Of a stretch of DNA of 64,000 nt, positions 1 through 7,331 are shown one piece after another. Origin of the DNA: an uncultured Oscillospiraceae bacterium (lineage in GTDB: Bacteria; Bacillota; Clostridia; Oscillospirales; Oscillospiraceae); assembly GCA_902478785.1 (NCBI GenBank), contig CABSMJ010000001.1:1-64000 (forward strand), read 5' to 3'. The stretch's first letter is position 1, and each line of letters opens with the position of its first letter. A program made the position numbers and the translations under genes. The notes under the pieces were generated by a model. The model was not told the origin of the DNA. It made no database searches and saw nothing but the letters and a program-made list of their open reading frames with translations.

Positions 1-24
1 GAGCGCCTTTGTTTTCTTGTTCAT
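1..24 (-). CDS. 5' end of an unidentified element gene (partial)
   Basis: A minus-strand ATG at 22-24 follows GGAGG with a 5-nt gap and opens a frame (MNKKTKAL...) that runs off the window edge. It would be the next gene of the leftward operon after the gene ending at 136. The same frame is open from an earlier ATG at 100-102, without a visible ribosome site. In the opposite direction, a plus-strand frame ending in TGA at 110-112 reads as a hydrophobic segment with a basic tail, so a membrane-protein C-terminus entering from outside cannot be excluded. Too short to assign. Confidence 0.25.
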
Positions 25-135
25 GGTGGCCTCCATCGTCAAAAGTTCGTTTTTTAAGGCGGTAAAGTTCGTGTATTTCGAGCGGCGGCGGGAAAATGCC
101 ATGATTGCTTGATTTTAGTGTTCGTATTTGTGGAA

Positions 136-435
136 TTATAAGAACTCATTGACTTGTGGCAACTGTGAGCGGTATTCCCCAATCACATCCAGGATGAACC
201 GCGCCCCAATACGCACGCCACGCACAAATGCGTCCTGCTCTGAAATATCGGCAAGCTCCATTTCTTTGTTGAAAAACTCGTCCAGGGCTTTCTTTCCTTC
301 TGGGGAAAGCTCCTTGCGGAAGCGTTCCATACAAGCGACACTTTCACGGTGGATTTTCTGGTAAGGGCTGCCCTCCTGGACAGCCCTTTCATCGGGAGTA
401 ACATTCCCCTTCCACAACTCTTCCAGCAGATACAT
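136..435 (-). CDS. small element protein (DUF6809-like)
   Basis: A 99-residue soluble protein beginning MYLLEELWKGN, with an acidic, helix-rich body (FNKEMELADIS, FVRGVRIGARFIL). The start follows AAGGAGGG with a gap of about 8 nt. From memory it resembles a small family of unknown function (DUF6809) common in integrative elements and prophages of gut Firmicutes, with an N-terminal pattern like 'LEELxxGNxxPxER'. It lies 13 bp downstream of the SprT-like gene and is probably co-transcribed with it. Function unknown; the family name is from recall, not a search. Confidence 0.6.
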   Translation of the reverse strand: MYLLEELWKGNVTPDERAVQEGSPYQKIHRESVACMERFRKELSPEGKKALDEFFNKEMELADISEQDAFVRGVRIGARFILDVIGEYRSQLPQVNEFL

Positions 436-448
436 TTCTATTCCCTCC

Positions 449-1102
449 TTAATTCCCGTCGGCCAGCACCATCCGCTCGTTGCAGTCCAGGCAAGCGATA
501 TTCACCGCTTTGGTGGCCCGAACGGAATTCCCGCAGCAGGGACAGATGTACTTCCTCGTGCTGGACGGACGCGGCGGCGGGGTGGTTCCTGTGCCGCTGT
601 GCGTCCCGGTGCCGGTGACCTGGAACCCGGCAAACTCGTTGCGGTTTATGAGAATGTCGGTCAAGCCGTTCTCTAATACGAAGTCAAGCAGCGCCTCACC
701 GGGGGCCGTATGAGACCATCCGTATTTGTCGCTGTGGGTGACGGTCAGGCCGTGGGCCTCCGCCGCCGCTTTGAACTTCCGGTTGTGGTAGGTGTTACCC
801 CGGCTGCAATCCTGTACGCCGTTCTCGAAGTTGTAGTAGTGAACCATTTCGTGAAGCAGGGTCGCCGCTACTTCCTCAATGGGACGGGCCAGCGTTCCGG
901 CCCCGATATTGATTTCATGGGTGCCGCCCAGCTTAGAAACCCAGGTATCTTCCCGCAGGGAGAAATGACCGTAAGCGCGGGGCGTGGACTGGATGGTAAT
1001 GGTGGGTCTTGAAAGTGCATTTTCAAAAAATTCAGCGTTCAGCAGGTCGAACACTTTGTTGAGATACCCGGCCACGCGGTTATAGCTTGTCAGTTCTTTC
1101 AT
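449..1102 (-). CDS. SprT-like zinc metalloprotease domain protein
   Basis: A 217-residue protein with the zinc-protease motif HEMVH at about residues 84-88 (HExxH, followed by YYNFENG) and further histidines about 20-25 residues later, the layout of SprT-like domains. The C-terminus holds a two-part zinc ribbon (CPCC near 189, CLDC near 206) after a Thr/Gly/Pro-rich linker. SprT/Spartan-like proteins act on DNA or DNA-protein crosslinks; mobile elements of gut Clostridia often carry such copies, but their role there is unknown to me. The start has a GGAGAG ribosome site. Second gene of the leftward operon from 1511. Confidence 0.8.
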   Translation of the reverse strand: MKELTSYNRVAGYLNKVFDLLNAEFFENALSRPTITIQSTPRAYGHFSLREDTWVSKLGGTHEINIGAGTLARPIEEVAATLLHEMVHYYNFENGVQDCSRGNTYHNRKFKAAAEAHGLTVTHSDKYGWSHTAPGEALLDFVLENGLTDILINRNEFAGFQVTGTGTHSGTGTTPPPRPSSTRKYICPCCGNSVRATKAVNIACLDCNERMVLADGN

Positions 1103-1232
1103 GTCTTTATCTCTCCTGTTCTTGATTTTGGGGAGAGGGCAAGCTATAATGTTCTTGCCCTCTCCGTTGCGGTTTGGGTGGAAGCTCTTTGTCCGCTTGC
1201 TTTGGTCGGCGTGTCGGACAAGGGGCTTTTCT

Positions 1233-1511
1233 TTATGCGCTGATGGTGAAACGGCGGCTCTGGCTCTGCTTGGTGAAGGCTTTGTAGAGGTCGCCGTACA
1301 CCTTCTTGAAAGCGGTTGTGTCGAAGCGGTTGGAGAGAACGGAAGTCCAGCGGACGATGTACTTTCCAGCGGCCAGCTCTTCGGTATCGCGCTCCATCAT
1401 TTCGGCCTTGATGCTGTCCCGGATGGCTTCGGCCTCCGCCTTGGCCTCTTCAATAACAGCCTCCCACTCATTCAGGGCCTCGATTTTGGCTACCAGTTCA
1501 TTCTTGCTCAT
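1233..1511 (-). CDS. small helical element protein, often near phage recombination genes
   Basis: A 92-residue protein with a charged helical N-terminal half (EALNEWEAVIEEAKAEAE) and a conserved C-terminal part (RWTSVLSNRFDTTAFKK, then RRFTIS). The C-terminal pattern resembles small proteins I recall beside YqaJ-type exonuclease genes in prophages and integrative elements; their function is not established. AAAGGAGAA precedes the ATG. It is the first gene of the leftward operon, and its promoter is overlain by the first of three operators at 1563-1651. Confidence 0.6.
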   Translation of the reverse strand: MSKNELVAKIEALNEWEAVIEEAKAEAEAIRDSIKAEMMERDTEELAAGKYIVRWTSVLSNRFDTTAFKKVYGDLYKAFTKQSQSRRFTISA

Positions 1512-1554
1512 AGTTCATTCTCCTTTGTTTTTATTGGGTCATTCCCCTTAACTG

Positions 1555-1583
1555 ATTATAGTTTACACTATTTTCTGTGTAAT
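1555..1583 (-). promoter_or_regulatory. promoter of the leftward element operon
   Basis: Minus-strand -10 TATAAT (1555-1560) and -35 ATTACA (1578-1583; 4 of 6 to consensus) with a 17-bp spacer, 44 bp upstream of the ATG at 1511. Operator 1 (1563-1582) lies almost exactly between the two boxes, so a bound regulator would exclude RNA polymerase. Confidence 0.65.
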
Positions 1584-1651
1584 TTCAATCCGCAGATTAC
1601 ACAATTTTTAGTGTAACTGTTCGTGCAACTTTTACATTGATTTCTGTGTAA
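1563..1651. promoter_or_regulatory. three tandem operators TTACAC-N8-GTGTAA
   Basis: Three 20-bp sites with the same layout: 1563-1582 (TTACAC, 8 nt, GTGTAA), 1597-1616 (same half-sites, 8 nt) and 1632-1651 (TTACAT, 8 nt, GTGTAA). Their starts are 34 and 35 bp apart. Site 1 covers the leftward promoter and site 3 the rightward one. This is the arrangement expected for a dimeric HTH repressor controlling two divergent promoters; the HTH protein at 1719 is the natural candidate (inference). Confidence 0.7.
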
Positions 1652-1665
1652 TTCTGTGTTAGAAT
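1637..1665 (+). promoter_or_regulatory. promoter of the HTH regulator gene
   Basis: TTGATT (1637-1642), 17-bp spacer, TAGAAT (1660-1665), in front of the start at 1719. Operator 3 overlaps the -35 box and spacer, suggesting autorepression. Confidence 0.6.
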
Positions 1666-1718
1666 AAGGACAATGGAAGAGAGGCGCAATTTTCAGCGCG
1701 CCCCGGAGGGAGGCCAAA

Positions 1719-1940
1719 ATGTCAATCACTTACAAGCTGGATATTCTGGCGGCATTAAAGGAAGCCGGGTACAATACCAATCGGCTCCGCAAAGAAAAAC
1801 TATTGTCAGAGGGTGTCATACAAGCGTTGCGGGAAAATAAGTACATCTCTTTGCAAAATGTTTCCAAAATCTGCGAACTGCTCAACTGTCAGCCCGGCGA
1901 TTTACTGGAATACGTCAAGGAGGCCCCAGAGGATAGGTAA
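1719..1940 (+). CDS. small Cro/C1-type HTH regulator
   Basis: A 73-residue protein that is almost only a helix-turn-helix domain: a helix 'TYKLDILAALKEAGYN', a recognition region 'SEGVIQALRENKYIS', and the closing pattern 'ICELLNCQPGDLLEYV' typical of YozG/Cro-C1 HTH proteins. GGAGGGAGG lies just before the ATG. It faces a leftward operon across three inverted-repeat operators, which fits a repressor controlling both its own gene and the element genes. No sensor domain is present, so any inducing signal must act through another protein or through protein level. Confidence 0.85.
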   Translation: MSITYKLDILAALKEAGYNTNRLRKEKLLSEGVIQALRENKYISLQNVSKICELLNCQPGDLLEYVKEAPEDR

Positions 1941-2066
1941 TTTATGGGAGCTACGAAAGACTACTGATGTTGATTACAGTAGTACGAAAATCCAGCGCAG
2001 CACGAAAAAACAGGAAGCGCGTCGTGACCTTCGCCACGGCGCGGCAGCTTTAAGGGAGGTTGCATC

Positions 2067-2183
2067 ATGTTTGGAGACACAGATCTGCCCCTTGCCCTCA
2101 TCATGGAAGAGATTTTAGGCTGGGAGAAAAAGCCCCAGGACAAGGAAAAAGAAGAAGATGAAAAAACGGAGAAAGAAAAATAA
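2067..2183 (+). CDS. 38-residue acidic/basic small protein
   Basis: A short frame from ATG 2067 to TAA 2183, preceded by AGGGAGG at a 7-nt gap, encoding MFGDTDLPLALIMEEILG followed by a highly charged Lys/Glu tail. The good ribosome site, the split between a conserved-looking head and a charged tail, and its place directly downstream of the HTH gene suggest a real small gene. The stem-loop at 2185 starts right after its stop. Function unknown; it could be an antirepressor-like partner of the HTH protein, but that is only context. Confidence 0.5.
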   Translation: MFGDTDLPLALIMEEILGWEKKPQDKEKEEDEKTEKEK

Positions 2184-2184
2184 C

Positions 2185-2217
2185 AGGGGCGGCGGAAGTG
2201 CAACTTCCGCCGCCCCT
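2185..2217. terminator. bidirectional terminator hairpin
   Basis: A perfect 15-bp stem (AGGGGCGGCGGAAGT with its complement) around the 3-nt loop GCA. In the minus direction it is followed by TTATTTTTC, so it ends the leftward transcript from 4766; in the plus direction it follows the stop at 2183. Confidence 0.75.
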
Positions 2218-2243
2218 GCCTATTGTTTGAAACCGACAAGCTA

Positions 2244-2480
2244 TTATCTTTTGTCAAAGTAGTCGCTCAATGCGCGGTCAAGCTCTTCCTGGATGGCCTC
2301 ACGCCATTTCCGGTCAGTTTCCAGCATAGCAAGAAACTCTTTCCTGGCACGCTTGTAGTTCTCAAAGGCGCTGGGAGCTTCACCGCCCTTGGGGTCTACC
2401 ATGTGGGCGTACTTGTACTTGCCGGGAAGCATATCGAATCTATTTCCATGGGGAAGTCCCTAAATCGTAATTGTGAGCAT
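2244..2480 (-). CDS. small element protein with an in-frame TAG at codon 7
   Basis: The frame starts at ATG 2478-2480, which has GGAGG 8 nt upstream, and reads MLTITI, then TAG (2460-2462), then GLPHGNRFDMLPGKYKY and on to a TAA at 2244. Total 78 codons. The only later start, the Met of MLPGK at 2430-2432, has no ribosome site, and the stretch GLPHGNRFD before it looks like protein. So either the TAG is read through (Gln by CAG-to-TAG, or another residue) or the gene is recently inactivated. The body is charged and helical (KRARKEFLAMLETDRKWRE). Unknown function. Same operon as the two TAG-containing genes at 2608 and 3765. Confidence 0.55.
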
Positions 2481-2607
2481 ACTTTTATCCTCCATGTATT
2501 TTTGAACCTACACTTTCAAGTGGGTTCTGTCACTTTGGTAACGCTCCCGAATGTTCTAATAAACTTGTAATAATGAACATCCGGGCGCGTTACCAATGTT
2601 GCAGGAA

Positions 2608-3750
2608 TCACCTGGGAACCCTCGCATAGTGACCTTGATAGAGAAATTTAATCAGGCCGTTTTCTCTAAAGGTCTTAATATTCCTTTTCGTGAATCCCTG
2701 GGCCTTTAATTCCGCCGTTGTCCATGTATCGCCCTGCAAATCGGCAAAGCATTTCTCCACGCGGCGGCGGCCTTTCTCCGCGTTGGCCTCTCGGTTATAT
2801 GCGGCCATATCGTCTTGAATGGCACGGTTGGGGACTATCTCAACATCCTTATCAAAGTCGATAGTGAAAGAATATTCCTCGCTCGCCATATCCCCGGAAA
2901 GGGGAAAGGGTGCGGCTCCGTCCTTTAAGAACTGATACACCCACTTGACCACGGCCACGCGGACAGCCTTTGGAACGGTCAAATAGTAGGGAGATTGGTA
3001 ATACAGGCGGAGCATGGCTCCCTGCATGACCTCTGTCATGTCCCAGCGGCGGGCGGCTCTCCATGTGGTCAGATAGTCCACCAGCGGGGCCACCCAGGTT
3101 TCCCACGACATAGGAACGCCGGTATAGGTCGCGCTGTGTTCGTCCGTCCTGGCATAGTAGCACCAGAGGCCGCACGTGTTCCCTGGCACTTCCAGCGCCG
3201 CGCCGAAGGACACCATTTTTTCATGGCCCTGGGGCCATTTCATGCGGTTTAGCCACCGCTGGGCGGTTTCACTTTCAGAGGTGGCGGCAAACTGTTCTAA
3301 CTCCTGTTTATCCGAAGCGCTCACCTCTGCGAGCGGAAAACGCTGGGACAGGATGTGATATTGCAGCTTGGCCCGCTGATTGCCGCCCAGCCTGTAAATA
3401 TCATCGGTGAGAAAATGCACCTTGTAGGGATGCTTCTTGTAGTCCTAAAACATAGCTTTATAAAACTGCTCCTTTTGGTAGGTTTGGCCGTTGTAGGCAA
3501 TCAGATTGTTTTTCCGCCCCGGCCTCTCGCTGATGGTATCAGGCCCCAGGGCGTTTTTCTCCACCACGCGGCGGGTTTCCTGGGACACGGCCCAGACAAT
3601 CGGCAGTCCCCGAAACAGCAACGGCGCGGCGGGCCTCTCTCCCTCGGCCCACGGCATCCTCGTTCCACTCCCAAAAACTACATTGTCGAGCGGAACCAGC
3701 TATTCCGTTTCCGCTCCACCGCGCAGTCTACACGGTGGAGCGGAACACAT
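2608..3750 (-). CDS. element replication-region protein with two in-frame TAG codons
   Basis: From ATG 3748-3750 one minus-strand frame runs for about 380 codons to TGA 2608, interrupted only by TAG at 3700-3702 (after GGAETE, before LVPLDNVVFGSGT) and TAG at 3445-3447 (after FYKAMF, before DYKKHPYKVHFLTDD). Taken alone, the pieces (3445-3657 and 2608-3420) are odd: the last would start at a GTG with no ribosome site. The sequence across both TAGs is protein-like. The C-terminal part is rich in Trp/Arg and ends with a likely winged-helix-like segment (DTWTTAELKAQGFTKRNIKTF). It begins 15 bp after the primase stop, so it is probably a replication partner. I do not recognise the family. An ATG at 3657 has a possible GGGAG site and could give a shorter product. 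Confidence 0.5.
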
Positions 3751-3764
3751 GTCGGTATTTCCAC

Positions 3765-4766
3765 TCAAAAGGCACTCTCGGCAATCAGTTCTTCCCAGAG
3801 AAGATTATTCAGTTCTGTTTTCGGGCCTCGGCTGCAAATACTCTCCCATGTTCTGGCGCAACCTTGCGGCTGGAAGCTGTGGCCCGGTGCGCTCCACCAG
3901 CGGAACACCTTGCCGCCCAGTTCGGCCCCGAACACATGGAAAATATCAATTCCCACGCTGAACCACTGTTCACGTGGACAATCGGAAGATTGCGTTTTCA
4001 GGTCATCGAAAACCTGTTGCTGCTTGTCAGTCATCTCTTGACGCAAGCTCTCTTCGCTTACCTCGTCAAGCAGAAAAGCACTTTTACCTCCTGCGCCTCG
4101 GCTTTTTCCAGTGTTACCGTCCATTGGGCGCTTTAACTGGAAGTGTGCCTTGATAAGCTCATAGAGCTGCTGTGTCTTGTCGGTCAATTCAAGGGTATTG
4201 TCCCATGCCTCCCACTCGTAAATGAAGTGGAGCGCGTCACAGAACATATCCACCTTGTTCCGGCCATCGGTGGTCACACAACCGGTCTTACAAACAAAGC
4301 TCTCCGTGCCCTTGGCTGTCAGAAGGTTGAGGCTGTCAAAAAGAGGCGCTGCGGCGTTCTTATCCACCCCATAGAACATGTGATAGCCGCCTCCCTGGGA
4401 GCGCGTTACTCTGTCGGCAAGGCTCTTTGCTCCCTGGAAAAAGGTGCTCTGCGTATCGACCTTGCCATCCACCTTGTCAAAGTCGATGACAAAGAGGTGC
4501 AAATCTCCGCACTTGGCATTGTCCAGATAGAGGCTCACGCGCAAACTTTCTGCGCCGCGTCCTCGGTTTTCGCCGTGCAGATAGGTTTGCATGGCTTGGT
4601 TGGCCTCTTCATAGGATAGCTCATACTTTTTGTAGAGATTTCCACTCTTACCGCCGAAGAGCTTGCACATACGGCCCTTTGTGTCGATGTAAACGGGAAC
4701 CTTGATGATTTTTCCGTTCTAATTTTTGGCTTTCGCGCCCAGCACAAAACAATTATTCATGCTCAT
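3765..4766 (-). CDS. phage/plasmid-type primase (prim-pol/PriCT-2-like) with in-frame TAG at codon 16
   Basis: The start at 4764-4766 follows AAGGAGG at about 8 nt and gives MSMNNCFVLGAKAKN, then TAG (4719-4721), then NGKIIKVPVYIDTKGRMCKLFGG and about 310 more codons to TGA at 3765. The N-terminal half has the look of a primase-polymerase domain (LHLFVIDFDKVDG acidic strand, SQGGGYHMFYGV, TDGRNKVDMF). The C-terminal part (QWFSVGIDIFHVFG, then FRWWSAPG and ARTWESI) resembles the PriCT-2 helical domain. Such proteins start replication of plasmids and phages. The only alternative start, MCKLFG at 4670, has a weak site and would drop a conserved-looking strand. Either the TAG is read through or the primase is truncated. 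Confidence 0.65.
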
Positions 4767-5398
4767 TTGGGCATCCTCCTTGTAATAAAAATTTATTTAC
4801 AAGCCGCAAGACAAGTCTGCTGGATAGCTGAAAATATGGCGTACACAGAATACAAACGGAGGATAAAAGTCGTATTGAAGCGTGTAACATAGCATTTTTC
4901 AGCACCCCAACGGCACCTTGCCGCTCGCTTTTTTCAGTGAGAGGATTTAAGGATTTTCTTTTTCAATCCCCCTCTCTCACTTTCTATATATATTATACTA
5001 TAAAAATTTTTTTGCGTCAAAGAAGCTGATTTTTGAAATTATAAGCCATATTTCGCAACATAAATTGTAGATTAGTAAAGGCGCAATTCTACGCTTTTTG
5101 CTCTGCGCTGCTGTTCCGAACCCACCTGTTTTAGCACACGGCAGTCAAATCTGAAAGTGCATTTTCAACTTGGAGCGGAGCCATGATCGCAAGCGGGTGA
5201 AGGAATTACCCTCGCAAGAAGGTGACCGGAAAGGGATGGGATACCCCCATGTAGAGTGATTAAATGCTCCGGCCACACCAGGGCGGGGGATGGTTTCGGG
5301 ATAGCACATTTGTAATTCGCGACGGCGGCTTTTCTTGGCATTTTTCCCGACCGCTGAAAAAAGACGGGAAACACGGTCGGGAACGACGGAAACGCAAA
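4767..5398. other. long non-coding region around the primase promoter
   Basis: About 630 bp without a convincing gene. It holds the primase promoter and leader (a small CGGCA/TGCCG stem near 4908-4920), a near-palindrome TGAAAGTGCATTTTCAA at 5152-5168 that also occurs at 1010-1026, and an inverted repeat TTCCCGACCG/CGGTCGGGAA (5344-5353 with 5374-5383). Such a region next to a primase could include a replication origin or transfer origin, but I see no iterons. Confidence 0.35.
4992..5020 (-). promoter_or_regulatory. strong sigma-A promoter of the primase operon
   Basis: Minus strand: -35 TTGACG (5015-5020), 17-bp AT-rich spacer, -10 TATAAT (4992-4997). It faces the primase gene starting at 4766, leaving a leader of roughly 220 nt. 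Confidence 0.75.
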
Positions 5399-5433
5399 AT
5401 GAGACAGGACGGGAAAATCCCATTCTGCCTCAT
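5399..5433 (-). terminator. terminator of the HTH gene at 5430
   Basis: Imperfect stem ATGAGACAG...CTGCCTCAT around GACGGGAAAATCCCATT, overlapping the stop codon of the minus-strand HTH gene; a short T run (CATTTTGC) follows on the minus strand, and ATTTTTCTTT on the plus strand. Confidence 0.5.
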
Positions 5434-5741
5434 TTTTCTTTGTTCGTAGCTTTTAATTCATTAACAATCATTGTAATGGCCTCGATTTGTGTGTCAGTTA
5501 GGCCATCAACATTGATTGATTTATTATTTGCTGTCCCCAAAAGATAATCTGTACTTACGCCAAAAATGCGTGCCAGTTGAATTAGTACATCGTAAGGTGG
5601 CAAATGCACACTATTTTCATAAGAGCTGATAACCGACTTTGAAACCCCAAGCTGTTGTGCCAACGCAATTTGTGGCATATTTCGTTGGCTTCGCAGTTGT
5701 TTGATTTTTGCCCCTATTTCGGGAAAGTACACGATTGTCAC
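5430..5741 (-). CDS. XRE-family HTH regulator
   Basis: A 103-residue protein with a full Cro/C1 HTH domain at about residues 7-68: IGAKIKQLRSQRN, then QIALAQQLGVSKSVISSYE (recognition helix SKSVISSYE) and the closing DVLIQLARIFGVSTDYLLG. A short C-terminal tail (about 30 residues) likely helps dimer formation. This layout is common for immunity-type repressors of conjugative elements and prophages, and it lies between the primase module and the lipoprotein/paralogue module. It is divergent from the lipoprotein gene at 5895 and could control it. No Clp- or RecA-dependent cleavage domain is visible. Confidence 0.85.
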   Translation of the reverse strand: MTIVYFPEIGAKIKQLRSQRNMPQIALAQQLGVSKSVISSYENSVHLPPYDVLIQLARIFGVSTDYLLGTANNKSINVDGLTDTQIEAITMIVNELKATNKEK

Positions 5742-5812
5742 CTCTTTGTTCTGCTTTCCTGGACATTGTATAAAATTATTGGCCAGCTTTGCAGAACTTA
5801 ATCCTGAAATAG

Positions 5813-5841
5813 TTGACCTTCTTAGGTTTTCGGTTTATACT
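5813..5841 (+). promoter_or_regulatory. promoter of the lipoprotein gene
   Basis: TTGACC (5813-5818), 17-bp spacer, TATACT (5836-5841), about 54 bp upstream of the ATG at 5895. Confidence 0.7.
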
Positions 5842-5894
5842 TTCCTTACCGCATATTATTTGCTGACAATTTACTAAGATTAGGGGGAATTTAC

Positions 5895-6773
5895 ATGAGA
5901 AAAGCACTTACACTGTTTCTTGCAGCAGCTCTTACAGTATCTTTAGCGGCTTGTGGGGGCAACGAAACGTCCCAGGGTAACGTCGAAAGCAATCGGCAGG
6001 ATACACTTACCTCTACAAAATGGGTCAGCTTGTATACTGGGATTACTTTAGAGCTGAACTCTGACCAAACGATGTCACTGGGTGACAGCGACGGAACATG
6101 GTCGCAGGATGATGATAACAGTCTCACCCTGTCCTATACGAACACAAGCAACGAAACGACTGAACAGTCCATGACAATTACAGAAGAAAATGAAATAACT
6201 GTATTGCAGGCAGACAATGGGATGAAATACTATTCAGAGGATGCTGTGGACGGAGTGCGGGAAAGTGTAAGCTATCAAGTCGGCGATACTGTTTCCACAG
6301 ACATAATTGAATTGACTGTTGAAAATGCCGACTTATCTTATTACGCAAACGAAACTTGTGAACCTTCCGAGAATGAAGATTTCTTTACCAGTAGCAAAGG
6401 TAATACGCTTGTGTGCCTGGATTTTATTATCAAAAATACAGATAGGGCCGATTTAGACACAAATTTCTTATCATTATATTTCACAGCGCTTCAAAATGAA
6501 AATTACAGCACCGTCAAAGGCTATGACTTTAATAATCCGGATGGGCAATTCGGATTAAATTTTGCACATGCTCTAATCGCAAAAGCGCCAGAGGGGGGAT
6601 TTGTAGAAAATGGAACGTCCAATGTTTTACTGTCTCCGGGAAGTTCCTATCAAATCAGAGTAGTGGGTGTTGCTAATTTTGAGGCAGATGACCTTTCGGC
6701 ACCGTTCTATTTAATGGTAAATGTCCCGGATTCTGATGGCAATATAGAGCGCTTTATTTATACCATTAAATAA
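5895..6773 (+). CDS. exported lipoprotein with DUF4352/DUF5067-like domain
   Basis: A 292-residue protein with a lipoprotein signal peptide: MRKA, a hydrophobic stretch, and lipobox LAAC (Cys at about residue 20), then GGN. Residues 30-110 form a small beta-rich region (GDSDGTWSQDDD). Residues 125-292 look like an Ig-like DUF4352/DUF5067 domain (YQVGDTVSTDIIELTVENA, then VCLDFIIKNTDRADL, ending in FYLMVNVPDSDG). Such domains sit on the outer face of the membrane; ligands are unknown. Codon use is much more AT-rich than the chromosome to the right, in line with acquisition. Own promoter at 5813. Confidence 0.75.
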   Translation: MRKALTLFLAAALTVSLAACGGNETSQGNVESNRQDTLTSTKWVSLYTGITLELNSDQTMSLGDSDGTWSQDDDNSLTLSYTNTSNETTEQSMTITEENEITVLQADNGMKYYSEDAVDGVRESVSYQVGDTVSTDIIELTVENADLSYYANETCEPSENEDFFTSSKGNTLVCLDFIIKNTDRADLDTNFLSLYFTALQNENYSTVKGYDFNNPDGQFGLNFAHALIAKAPEGGFVENGTSNVLLSPGSSYQIRVVGVANFEADDLSAPFYLMVNVPDSDGNIERFIYTIK

Positions 6774-6833
6774 TTACAGGGCGTGAATAAACCGCCCTCT
6801 GCATTTTGCTTTAATAGGAAACACTACAAAAAT

Positions 6834-6868
6834 AGAGAGGACGGTACTGTTGGTGTGCCGTCCTCTCT
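6834..6868. terminator. bidirectional terminator
   Basis: Perfect 11-bp stem AGAGAGGACGG/CCGTCCTCTCT with a 13-nt loop. On the minus strand TATTTTTG follows, ending the paralogue operon from 8244; on the plus strand CATTTTCTTATT follows, after the lipoprotein gene. A smaller stem (AGGGCG...CGCCCT, about 6779-6798) lies just before it. Confidence 0.7.
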
Positions 6869-6889
6869 CATTTTCTTATTCCATTGTTA

Positions 6890-7288
6890 TCAAGCAGCCT
6901 CGTAGGTGTCGGTGTAAGATTTCATCGTTTCATTGTGCTGCTCCATGTACGCCGGGAACCGCTGAATAAACCAGTTCCGAACCAGGAGGTAGGGGTTAGG
7001 CGCAATCGCGCAGCGCTCCCGCAACGCCTCAAACTCACGCATCAGGTCATCGTTTCCTTCGCGGAGAATGTACTGCTCCATAGCGGCATAGGTCAGGCCC
7101 TTGAAGGGGTTAGGCTGCTTGACGGCGGCGGAAGCCTTGCGGACAAACTGCATGGTGGGGAAGTCGGCGCGGATTTTCTGCACCAGCTTGTATTCCTCGG
7201 AATAGGGGTTATTCGCGGCTCTCTCGAAGGACTTGGTGATGGTCATGGTGTTGTTGATGAAGTCAATCTTGTAGCTGTTCGTGTTCAT
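6890..7288 (-). CDS. element protein, paralogue 3 of a tandem family
   Basis: A 132-residue soluble protein related to its two upstream neighbours. Shared layout: an N-terminal beta strand ('YKIDFINNTMTITKSFERAA'), then SEEYKLVQ, the core 'FKGLTYAAMEQYIL', and a C-terminal 'VRNWFIQRFPAY', ending in Ala-Ala. No catalytic motif is visible. It is the last gene of a three-gene leftward operon. I know similar tandem families in plasmids and integrative elements of gut Firmicutes only as hypothetical proteins. Confidence 0.7.
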   Translation of the reverse strand: MNTNSYKIDFINNTMTITKSFERAANNPYSEEYKLVQKIRADFPTMQFVRKASAAVKQPNPFKGLTYAAMEQYILREGNDDLMREFEALRERCAIAPNPYLLVRNWFIQRFPAYMEQHNETMKSYTDTYEAA

Positions 7289-7331
7289 AATCTTTACCTC
7301 TTTCTTTTAATTTTGAAAAATACACTTCAAT

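Noticed and set aside
5145..5423. 92-codon minus-strand frame in the primase upstream region
   Set aside because: No ribosome site, no recognisable pattern, overlaps hairpins and inverted repeats; treated as non-coding.
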